64,000 nucleotides of DNA, taken from positions 124,001 to 188,000 of the forward strand of contig CAKUQQ010000001.1 of NCBI GenBank assembly GCA_934675575.1. The letters run 5' to 3'. The notes beneath the pieces are model-generated. The model saw only the letters and a list, made by a program, of their open reading frames with translations, made no database searches and was not told the DNA's origin. Below are positions 57,590 through 64,000 of the stretch, in pieces; the first letter of the stretch is position 1, and each line of letters starts with the position of its first letter. This stretch comes from an uncultured Muribaculaceae bacterium. GTDB taxonomy: Bacteria; Bacteroidota; Bacteroidia; Bacteroidales; Muribaculaceae. The position numbers were made by a program, and so were the translations under genes.

Positions 57590-58786
57590 TCAAACCGGAG
57601 CAGCAAGCCCACCCTCTGAAGTTTCTTTGTAGAGCGACGGCAAATCCTTGCCTGTTTGCTTCATCACTTGCACCACACGGTCAAAACTCACAGTGTGCTT
57701 GCCGTCGCTCATGCTTGCATATATGTTAGCATCGAGTGCGCGCGCGGCAGCATAGGCGTTGCGCTCTATGCAAGGAATCTGCACCAAACCACACATAGGG
57801 TCGCACGTGAGTCCGAGGTGGTGTTCGAGTCCCATTTCGGCAGCATACTCAATTTGAGCCGGAGTCCCCCCGAAAAGTTGGCAAGCCGCAGCCGACGCCA
57901 TGGCGCAAGCCACACCCACCTCGCCCTGGCAGCCAACTTCTGCGCCCGATATAGAGGCATTTGTTTTAACCACATCGCCAAATATGCCTGCCGTGGCCAA
58001 TGCTCTGAGTATTCTTTTCTCAGATATGTTTTTCTCTGTGTGAAGCAAATAGAGCACAGCAGGCATCACGCCACACGAACCACAAGTTGGGGCCGTCACT
58101 ATCTCACCGCCCGAAGCGTTCTCCTCGCTCACGGCAAGAGCATAGGCATAGACCATGCTGCGGCTTCTCACGCTTCCGCTATATCCGTTGGCGTGCATAA
58201 AATAGCTCACGGCCTTGCGGCGCACACCCAAGCAGCCTGGCAACACGCCCTCGTTGTCAAGTCCGTTTTTAATCGACTGTTTCATCACTTGCCACACCGT
58301 GGCAAGATAATTCCATATTTCAGGTCCTTCACACTCGTCAACGTATTCCCAATAGGTTTTACCTGTTTTCTCGCACCATTGCTGTATTTCTGAGATTGTT
58401 AGCATCTCATACACTTCTTTGGAGGTATCGTCGGTCTTACCTTCCTCTGCCAAGTCGCCGCCACCAATCGAGAAAACAGTCCAATCCTTTATCAAATAAT
58501 TTTCAGCGCCAAATGCTTTGAAGTTCATTCCATTTGGGTGAAATTTCAGAAACACGTCGGGCTTCCATTTTATCACAGTGGGAGCCACAGGCTCAAGAAT
58601 TGATAAAATAGCCTTGTCGGTCAAGTGCCCCTTGCCTGTGGCTGCCAGCGAGCCATATAGAGTTACCTCAAATTTCTTAACGCCCTCCACCGTGCTCAAA
58701 AATTTTTGAGCAGCAAATTTAGGCCCCATTGTGTGGCTGCTTGAAGGCCCCACGCCTATCTTATATATATCTTTAATCGACTTCAT
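57590..58786 (-). CDS. sdaA: L-serine ammonia-lyase (single-chain, iron-sulfur)
   Basis: A 398-residue enzyme deaminating L-serine to pyruvate and ammonia using an oxygen-labile [4Fe-4S] cluster. The N-terminal beta domain starts [20 protein letters not shown]. The catalytic alpha domain shows [19 protein letters not shown] and [20 protein letters not shown], supplying the cluster cysteines, and [18 protein letters not shown]. Both domains in one chain is the Escherichia coli SdaA type. It sits upstream of the helicase with a 23-bp gap, and its promoter lies in the short gap towards the SpoU gene. Confidence 0.97.
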   Translation of the reverse strand: MKSIKDIYKIGVGPSSSHTMGPKFAAQKFLSTVEGVKKFEVTLYGSLAATGKGHLTDKAILSILEPVAPTVIKWKPDVFLKFHPNGMNFKAFGAENYLIKDWTVFSIGGGDLAEEGKTDDTSKEVYEMLTISEIQQWCEKTGKTYWEYVDECEGPEIWNYLATVWQVMKQSIKNGLDNEGVLPGCLGVRRKAVSYFMHANGYSGSVRSRSMVYAYALAVSEENASGGEIVTAPTCGSCGVMPAVLYLLHTEKNISEKRILRALATAGIFGDVVKTNASISGAEVGCQGEVGVACAMASAAACQLFGGTPAQIEYAAEMGLEHHLGLTCDPMCGLVQIPCIERNAYAAARALDANIYASMSDGKHTVSFDRVVQVMKQTGKDLPSLYKETSEGGLAAPV

Positions 58787-58833
58787 TTATGACCTTAATC
58801 TAAGCATTTAATGAAACAAACCTTCAAAAGACG

Positions 58834-58910
58834 TTATCAACAACCTTGCTACTTTTCTAAAATTTTAATTTTCAGCATTTTAGAAATAAACATTAGAATG
58901 GTTGTCAACA
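58834..58910. other. Two outlying DnaA-box-like 9-mers
   Basis: TTATCAACA at 58834-58842 and TTGTCAACA at 58902-58910 resemble the DnaA box TTATCCACA, with one and two differences. They lie between sdaA and the SpoU gene, 0.6 kb from the denser cluster at 59507-60000. The second overlaps the end of the SpoU coding region (58905). Confidence 0.45.
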
Positions 58911-59447
58911 AGTTTTTAATTTCATTTTTGAGAAGAAATTCCACATCACTATGGCAGCCGTGTTGGCTATGTTTAGCGAATGTTTGGTGCCAAATTGCGG
59001 TATCTCAATGCAATAGTCGCTTGCATCAACCACCTGCTGCTCCACGCCCTTCACTTCATTGCCAAGCACAAGAGCATACTTTTCATTGCCGCTGACAATA
59101 AATTGTTCAAGGCTTACACTGCCTTTTACTTGCTCTATCGAGCAAATATTATAACCTTTGTCACGAAGAACTTGCACAGCATCGGTGGTGCTGGCGAAAT
59201 GCTCCCACTCCACGCTGTATTCAGCACCAAGAGCGGTTTTGTGTATCTCTGGCATAGGCGGAACAGCCGTTATGCCACACAAGCAAATCTTCTCTATCAA
59301 GAAAGCGTCGGCGGTGCGAAACACCGAACCAACATTCTTCTCGCTGCGCACATTGTCGAGCACAATAACCACTGGCAATTTGCCGACCTTTTTATATTCT
59401 TGAGTTGAGAGGCGGTTTAGCTCCACCATTGTTTTCTTCTTCATCAA
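58905..59447 (-). CDS. SpoU/TrmH-family RNA 2'-O-methyltransferase
   Basis: A 180-residue SPOUT methyltransferase, using SAM in a trefoil-knot fold to methylate a ribose in rRNA or tRNA. The three family motifs are clear: LDNVRSEKNVGSVFRTAD (motif 1), YALVLGNEVKGVEQQVV (motif 2) and IPQFGTKHSLNIANTAAIVMW (motif 3). It lacks the N-terminal L30e-like RNA-binding domain of RlmB, so it is a minimal TrmH-like form; target unknown. The reverse-strand TAATTTTG box (59477-59484) lies about 30 bp upstream. Confidence 0.93.
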   Translation of the reverse strand: MMKKKTMVELNRLSTQEYKKVGKLPVVIVLDNVRSEKNVGSVFRTADAFLIEKICLCGITAVPPMPEIHKTALGAEYSVEWEHFASTTDAVQVLRDKGYNICSIEQVKGSVSLEQFIVSGNEKYALVLGNEVKGVEQQVVDASDYCIEIPQFGTKHSLNIANTAAIVMWNFFSKMKLKTC

Positions 59448-59476
59448 AAAACTCCTGTATTTATCTTATGCTTACA

Positions 59477-59484
59477 CAAAATTA
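59477..59484 (-). promoter_or_regulatory. -7 box upstream of the SpoU gene
   Basis: The reverse strand reads TAATTTTG, matching TAnnTTTG. Confidence 0.55.
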
Positions 59485-59771
59485 AGGAGAATGTTGAAAA
59501 CAGCGGTTATCAACAACGGTTAAAATATTGCAACATGGTAAAAATCAACGCTTAAAAAGATGCAGACGCAGGTTATTAACAAATTGTGAATAACCATGTG
59601 AATTGGCGATGATAAAAAAGAAAAAACTTTATAGCCTATTATCTTGCATTTTCAAAATCAACACGCTATAACAGCAAATCAATTAAATCAAAATAAGTTA
59701 ACACAATGTTTTTAATGACGGTTAAACAGGGTTTTCATCAACTTTTAGTAGGTAAAAAAACATAAAATTAT

Positions 59772-59779
59772 TAACTTTG
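59772..59779 (+). promoter_or_regulatory. -7 box inside the candidate origin
   Basis: TAACTTTG matches TAnnTTTG and ends 4 bp before the facing DnaA-box pair at 59784-59804. It could start a 300-nt leader to leuS or an origin transcript; DnaA bound to the pair would block it. Confidence 0.4.
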
Positions 59780-60089
59780 CATGTTATCAACAGGTTGTTA
59801 ATAAACCAAGGAAATGGCTAAAAATCAAAAAGAAAGATTGTGCATATCCTTGTCATATCTCAAAACAGTAGTTTAATAACTTAATATGCAAGAAATGGCC
59901 TAAAAAGTTATTATAGCTATTAACAATCTATAAGCATCAGTATAAAAAGAGATTTTTAAAAAATTAAAAATAAATTATTATGATATGTAACGGTTGATAA
60001 CGCCATATAGCTACAATTCTGGATTGTGATAGAAAATGGCTTGCTACATGTCATCGTGAAATAATGGAGAACTAAAAATTAAGAAATAT

Positions 60090-62861
60090 ATGGAATACAA
60101 TTTCAGGGATATTGAAAAGAAATGGCAAAAGTATTGGAAAGAGAACCATACCTACCAGGTGGAAATAGACGAGAGCAAACCTAAATACTACGTTCTCGAC
60201 ATGTTCCCATATCCGTCGGGTGCCGGACTTCACGTAGGTCACCCTCTGGGTTACATTGCAAGCGACATTTTTGCGCGCTACAAGCGTCTAAATGGCTACA
60301 ACGTGCTTCACCCTATGGGATATGATGCATATGGACTGCCGGCTGAGCAATATGCCATACAGACCGGACAACACCCTGAAGTTACAACAGAGAAAAACAT
60401 AGCACGCTACCGTGAGCAGCTCGACAAGATTGGTTTTTGCTTTGACTGGAACCGCGAGGTGCGCACATGCGACCCCTCATATTACAAGTGGACACAATGG
60501 GCTTTCTTGAAAATGTTCAAGAGCTACTACGACACCAAGCTCGACAAGGCACAGCCCATAGAGAAGCTGGTGGAGCATTTTGAGAAATATGGCACAGAAG
60601 GTTGCAATGCCGCAACCAACGGTGATGACAAATTCACTGCCGAGGAGTGGAAAGCCTTTTCTAAAGTGAAGAAAAACGAAGTGCTCATGAATTTCCGTAT
60701 AGCCTATCGTGGCAACACAATGGTAAACTGGTGTCCGAAACTCGGCACTGTGCTTGCCAACGATGAAGTGAGCGAAGGAGTTTCGTTGCGTGGCGGCTAT
60801 CCTGTGGTTCAAAAGATGATGAGCCAGTGGTGTCTGCGCGTGTCGGCCTATGCCGGACGTTTGCTCAGCGACCTCGACACCATAGACTGGAGCGACTCAA
60901 TCAAGGAAACCCAGCGCAACTGGATTGGGCGCAGCGAAGGTGCAGAAATGAAATTCAAAATCAAGGACTCTGACGTGGAGATGATTATATTCACCACTCG
61001 TGCCGACACCATTTTTGGAGTAACATTTATGGTGCTTGCTCCTGAGAGCGAATATGTGGATATGGTTACCACTGCCGAGCAAAAGCAGGCCGTTGCCGAC
61101 TACATAAACGAAGTGAAGCATAAAACAGAGCGTGAGAGACTCATTGAGAAAAAAGTGTCGGGTGTGTTCAGCGGAAGCTATGCCATTAATCCGGTGACAG
61201 GAAAGAAAATTCCTGTGTATATAAGCGACTATGTGCTTGCCGGCTATGGAACAGGTGCTATTATGGCCGTTCCGGCACACGACAGCCGTGACTACGCTTT
61301 TGCAAAACATTTCGATTTGCCCATAATACCTCTTATTGAGGGTGCTGATGTGAGCGAGGAGAGTTTTGATGCCAAAGAGGGTGTTATGACCAACTCTTCA
61401 AACGATAAGTTGCAACTCGATGGCTTGCAGGTTAAAGAAGCAATAGCCAAGACTAAAAAATACATTGAGGAAGCAGGCATAGGGCATGTTAAGGTTAACT
61501 ACAGGTTGCGTGACGCAATTTTCAGCCGTCAGCGCTATTGGGGTGAACCGTTCCCTATTTACTACGATGAGGACAACCAACCTCAAGCCCTCGACGAGAG
61601 CGAACTCCCATTGCAGTTGCCAGAAGTGGATAAGTTCTTGCCAACAGAGAGTGGTGAGCCTCCATTGGGACGTGCCAAGAATTGGGTGACTAAAAACGGC
61701 CGTCCTCTTGAGCTTTGCACAATGCCTGGTTTCGCTGGTTCGTCGGCATATTATCTGCGCTACATGGACCCGCACGACAATGATTGTTTAGTTTCGCACA
61801 AAGCAAATGACTATTGGCGTCAAGTTGACCTCTATGTGGGAGGAACCGAGCACGCCACAGGTCACTTGATTTATAGCCGCTTCTGGAATAAATTCCTCTA
61901 TGACTATGGCTATGTGTGCGAACCTGAACCATTCAAGAAACTCTTTAATCAGGGAATGATTCAAGGCCGCAGCAACTTTGTGTATAGAATAAAGAACACA
62001 AACAAATTTGTGTCATATAATTTGAAGAAAGACTACGATGTAACGCCGATACACGTAGATGTAAACATAGTGCACAACGATGTGCTTGACCTTGAGGCAT
62101 TCAAGAACTGGCGTCCGGAATTCAACGATGCCGAGTTTGTGCTCGAGAACGGCAAGTATATGTGCGGTTGGGCCATAGAAAAGATGTCGAAGTCTATGTT
62201 CAATGTGGTGAACCCCGACGACATTGTAGAGAAATATGGAGCCGACACGCTTCGCCTCTATGAAATGTTCCTTGGCCCTGTTGAGGCAAGCAAGCCTTGG
62301 GATACTAACGGCATTGACGGTGTGAACCGCTTTTTGAAGCGCTTGTGGGGACTTTTCTTCAATGGCGATGCTTTAGCCATCACCGACGAGAAACCGAGTC
62401 AGGAGGCCCTTAAATCGCTTCATAAGCTTATTAAAAAAGTTACTCAAGACATAGAGGTGCTTTCCTACAACACTTCAGTGGCTGCTTTCATGATTTGCTT
62501 GAATGAACTTCACGCCCAGAAGTGCCATTGTCGCGCCATTTTCAATGACATAGTGGTTTTGCTTGCTCCATTCGCTCCGCACATAGCAGAGGAGTTGTGG
62601 CATGTTCTTGGCCATGACACAAGCGTGTGCGATGCCTCTTGGCCTAAATGGAATGAGGAATATTTGAAGGAATCAACGGTAAAATACACTGTTCTTTTCA
62701 ATGGTAAACCGCGTTTCAATATAGAAGTGCCGGCTGGCACCGATAAAGACAGTGTGCAAAAGCTTGCGCTCGAAGATGAGGCTGCACAAAAATGGATTGA
62801 TGGCAAGACGCCTAAAAAGATAATTGTTGTTCCTAATAAGATAGTGAACGTTGTGATTTGA
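60090..62861 (+). CDS. leuS: Leucyl-tRNA synthetase
   Basis: A 923-residue class Ia synthetase charging tRNA-Leu. The HIGH motif appears in [17 protein letters not shown] (about residues 41-57). The CP1 editing domain occupies the middle ([40 protein letters not shown]). KMSKS is at about residues 699-703 ([17 protein letters not shown]), and the anticodon-binding and C-terminal domains end [13 protein letters not shown]. The zinc and leucine-specific insertions are in place, with a slightly long connecting insert ([19 protein letters not shown]). First gene right of the candidate origin. Confidence 0.99.
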   Translation: MEYNFRDIEKKWQKYWKENHTYQVEIDESKPKYYVLDMFPYPSGAGLHVGHPLGYIASDIFARYKRLNGYNVLHPMGYDAYGLPAEQYAIQTGQHPEVTTEKNIARYREQLDKIGFCFDWNREVRTCDPSYYKWTQWAFLKMFKSYYDTKLDKAQPIEKLVEHFEKYGTEGCNAATNGDDKFTAEEWKAFSKVKKNEVLMNFRIAYRGNTMVNWCPKLGTVLANDEVSEGVSLRGGYPVVQKMMSQWCLRVSAYAGRLLSDLDTIDWSDSIKETQRNWIGRSEGAEMKFKIKDSDVEMIIFTTRADTIFGVTFMVLAPESEYVDMVTTAEQKQAVADYINEVKHKTERERLIEKKVSGVFSGSYAINPVTGKKIPVYISDYVLAGYGTGAIMAVPAHDSRDYAFAKHFDLPIIPLIEGADVSEESFDAKEGVMTNSSNDKLQLDGLQVKEAIAKTKKYIEEAGIGHVKVNYRLRDAIFSRQRYWGEPFPIYYDEDNQPQALDESELPLQLPEVDKFLPTESGEPPLGRAKNWVTKNGRPLELCTMPGFAGSSAYYLRYMDPHDNDCLVSHKANDYWRQVDLYVGGTEHATGHLIYSRFWNKFLYDYGYVCEPEPFKKLFNQGMIQGRSNFVYRIKNTNKFVSYNLKKDYDVTPIHVDVNIVHNDVLDLEAFKNWRPEFNDAEFVLENGKYMCGWAIEKMSKSMFNVVNPDDIVEKYGADTLRLYEMFLGPVEASKPWDTNGIDGVNRFLKRLWGLFFNGDALAITDEKPSQEALKSLHKLIKKVTQDIEVLSYNTSVAAFMICLNELHAQKCHCRAIFNDIVVLLAPFAPHIAEELWHVLGHDTSVCDASWPKWNEEYLKESTVKYTVLFNGKPRFNIEVPAGTDKDSVQKLALEDEAAQKWIDGKTPKKIIVVPNKIVNVVI

Positions 62862-62897
62862 TTTCGGTGAAATCCGTAATCAAAAAAGAACCCTGAT

Positions 62898-63908
62898 ATG
62901 GAGAAGAAAGAGAGGGTAGCGTGGCTCGACTATGTGAGGTTTTTGAGCATATTTTTAGTGATACTCTATCACACGCCGCCCAGGTTTCCGCTTGTAGATG
63001 ATGCTGTCATACTCAATATGCGTGTTCCTGTTTTCTTCTGCATATCAGGATTTTTATATAGCATTGAAAAATACCCAACATTTTTCAAGTATTTTTTGCA
63101 TCGCGGAAAGCAAATACTCATACCCTACACCACATTTTTCATAGTTTTTTATGCGCTGTGGCTTTGTGTGGGGCGTAGCATGGTTGGAGCTTCAGAGCAA
63201 GCCATCAGCGTAATGACTCCAATAAATGAGTTTTTTGGCGGAAACCCTGAAGTGGTTGTTGCTCCATTCTGGTATATAGCTTGTCTTTTCACCATACAAA
63301 TGCTTTATTACGCTGTGGAGCGTGTGTTTCCGCGCCGTTGGGTGTTCTGGGTGTGTATAGCATTGTCGCTTGCCACTTGGTATTTGCCTTATGTTAAGTA
63401 TTGGAACTTGTCAAATGGCTTGCTTTATCTGCCATTTTATGCTTTCGGCAACAGTTTCAAGAAATATTTGGGCGAAGTTTCATTTTCTTCTTGCAAGTCA
63501 ACCATTATGCTTTTGGCAATGGCGGCTATGTCTATGCTGATAATGGCGCTTGTGAGTGGCTATAAACATTATGATTTCTACAACATAGTGAAAGTTTTGG
63601 CTGGCTTTATGTTGATTCCGGCATATGTGTGTTTCAGCAAATTGCTGGCTGGAAGATTTGGTCGAAACCGTGTAGTGGAGTTTGTGGTGGTTAGCGGCAC
63701 GGTGTATTTAGGCTTGCAAAACTACTTCATAGGCTTCATAAAAATAGTGCTTAACCGCACTTTATATGATGGTGTGATTGACGACAATGCCTGGTTGAGG
63801 CTTGTGATAGCCATTGTGGTTATGGCAGCAATCTATCCTTTTGCATGGTTCATTGACCGTTACATTCCCTGGTTTATAGGTAAAGGAAAATATCTTGATA
63901 AAATATGA
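62898..63908 (+). CDS. Acyltransferase family 3 membrane protein
   Basis: A 336-residue inner-membrane protein with about ten hydrophobic segments. The N-terminus RVAWLDYVRFLSIFLVILYHTPP carries the conserved His of the Acyl_transf_3 (OafA/YrhL-like) family. Further motifs are RVPVFFCISGFLYS and PFWYIACLFTIQMLY. Such enzymes O-acetylate or O-succinylate sugars of surface glycans, taking acyl groups across the membrane. It follows leuS by 36 bp, perhaps by read-through. The acceptor is unknown. Confidence 0.9.
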   Translation: MEKKERVAWLDYVRFLSIFLVILYHTPPRFPLVDDAVILNMRVPVFFCISGFLYSIEKYPTFFKYFLHRGKQILIPYTTFFIVFYALWLCVGRSMVGASEQAISVMTPINEFFGGNPEVVVAPFWYIACLFTIQMLYYAVERVFPRRWVFWVCIALSLATWYLPYVKYWNLSNGLLYLPFYAFGNSFKKYLGEVSFSSCKSTIMLLAMAAMSMLIMALVSGYKHYDFYNIVKVLAGFMLIPAYVCFSKLLAGRFGRNRVVEFVVVSGTVYLGLQNYFIGFIKIVLNRTLYDGVIDDNAWLRLVIAIVVMAAIYPFAWFIDRYIPWFIGKGKYLDKI

Positions 63909-64000
63909 AAGAATTAGTTTAGTTTTTGCTTAATAAACACAAATTTATAAATAATAATACTTAACTTTACACTCCATAAAAATGTCATTTGTGACACTTT
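63909..64000 (+). other. Right-edge intergenic sequence with possible next start codon
   Basis: AT-rich. An ATG at 63982 opens MSFVTL before the window ends, preceded by a weak TAnnTTT-like box at about 63960. Too short to call. Confidence 0.2.

Larger units (their letters stand above)
59448..60089. other. oriC: Candidate chromosomal replication origin (oriC)
   Basis: A 642-bp AT-rich gene-free gap. DnaA-box-like 9-mers are: TTATCAACA 59507-59515; TTATTAACA 59573-59581 facing TGTGAATAA (reverse TTATTCACA) 59585-59593; TTATCAACA 59784-59792 facing TGTTAATAA (reverse TTATTAACA) 59796-59804; and GGTTGATAA (reverse TTATCAACC) 59992-60000. The two facing pairs have the same 3-bp spacer. A run of nearly pure A/T at 59938-59990 could be the unwinding element. 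Genes point away on both sides (leftward SpoU/sdaA/helicase, rightward leuS). dnaA is not adjacent, which is not unusual in this phylum. Inference, not proof. Confidence 0.62.

Noticed and set aside
1..64000. Prophage, insertion sequence or integrative element
   Set aside because: No transposase, integrase, relaxase or phage structural gene is present; the two AT-rich ATPase genes alone do not define an element.

Overview
The window reads as a chromosomal segment of a gut-type Bacteroidales bacterium. The evidence is: many promoter boxes of the form TAnnTTTG, which is the Bacteroidetes -7 consensus; weak ribosome binding sites; several secreted proteins ending in type IX secretion (T9SS)-like sorting domains; an outer-membrane OMP_b-brl_3 barrel; FISUMP-domain proteins; and a glycoside hydrolase cluster. 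Most genes are of medium GC, and a few AT-rich genes look like accessory insertions. Muribaculaceae or Prevotellaceae would fit, but the family cannot be fixed from sequence reading alone. No phage, IS element, CRISPR array, rRNA gene or SusC/SusD pair was found.

Layout: 0-3.3 kb carries leftward housekeeping genes uvrC (cut by the window edge), apt, mnmG and ybeY, with a near-perfect parS site between apt and mnmG. 3.5-7.2 kb has an nfeD-SPFH membrane pair and two glycosyltransferases. 7.4-13.3 kb has tRNA-Tyr, a FucP-like MFS transporter, a nucleoside kinase, and an XRE-cupin regulator with an acyl-CoA ligase. 13.3-21.6 kb is leftward: an outer-membrane barrel, a TPR/glycerophosphodiesterase read-through frame, a PfkB sugar kinase, a single-domain arabinose-5-phosphate isomerase, a thioesterase, dciA (DUF721) and recF. 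21.8-26.3 kb is rightward: a membrane zinc-ribbon protein, a tail-anchored partner, a GNAT-like protein and pgi. 26.4-39.5 kb is mixed: rubrerythrin, a Na/Pi cotransporter, an AT-rich AlbA_2 ATPase, a beta-helix secreted protein, a DUF4369-type lipoprotein, comM/yifB followed by a degenerate condensation-domain protein, an AAA/DUF4143 ATPase preceded by 23-bp tandem repeats, a CAT-anticodon tRNA and a Sel1-repeat protein.

39.5-54.1 kb is a glycan-degradation region: GH78-like rhamnosidase, GH43, GH3, GH20, and two paralogous GH99-like proteins with C-terminal CBM9-like domains at its outer ends. In the middle sit two tandem FISUMP proteins and a small T9SS-cargo protein. There is no local SusCD pair or regulator, so it looks like a satellite of a larger utilisation system. 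54.1-59.4 kb is leftward: DUF2130 protein, UPF1-like helicase, sdaA and a SpoU methyltransferase. 60.1-63.9 kb is rightward: leuS and an acyltransferase-3 membrane protein.

The most notable non-coding stretch is the 642-bp AT-rich gap between the SpoU methyltransferase and leuS. It contains several DnaA-box-like 9-mers, including two box pairs with identical geometry (inverted, 3-bp spacer). Gene direction switches from leftward to rightward there, and hand-sampled base skew leans the same way. With parS, recF and dciA in the same window, this is a good candidate for the chromosomal replication origin.
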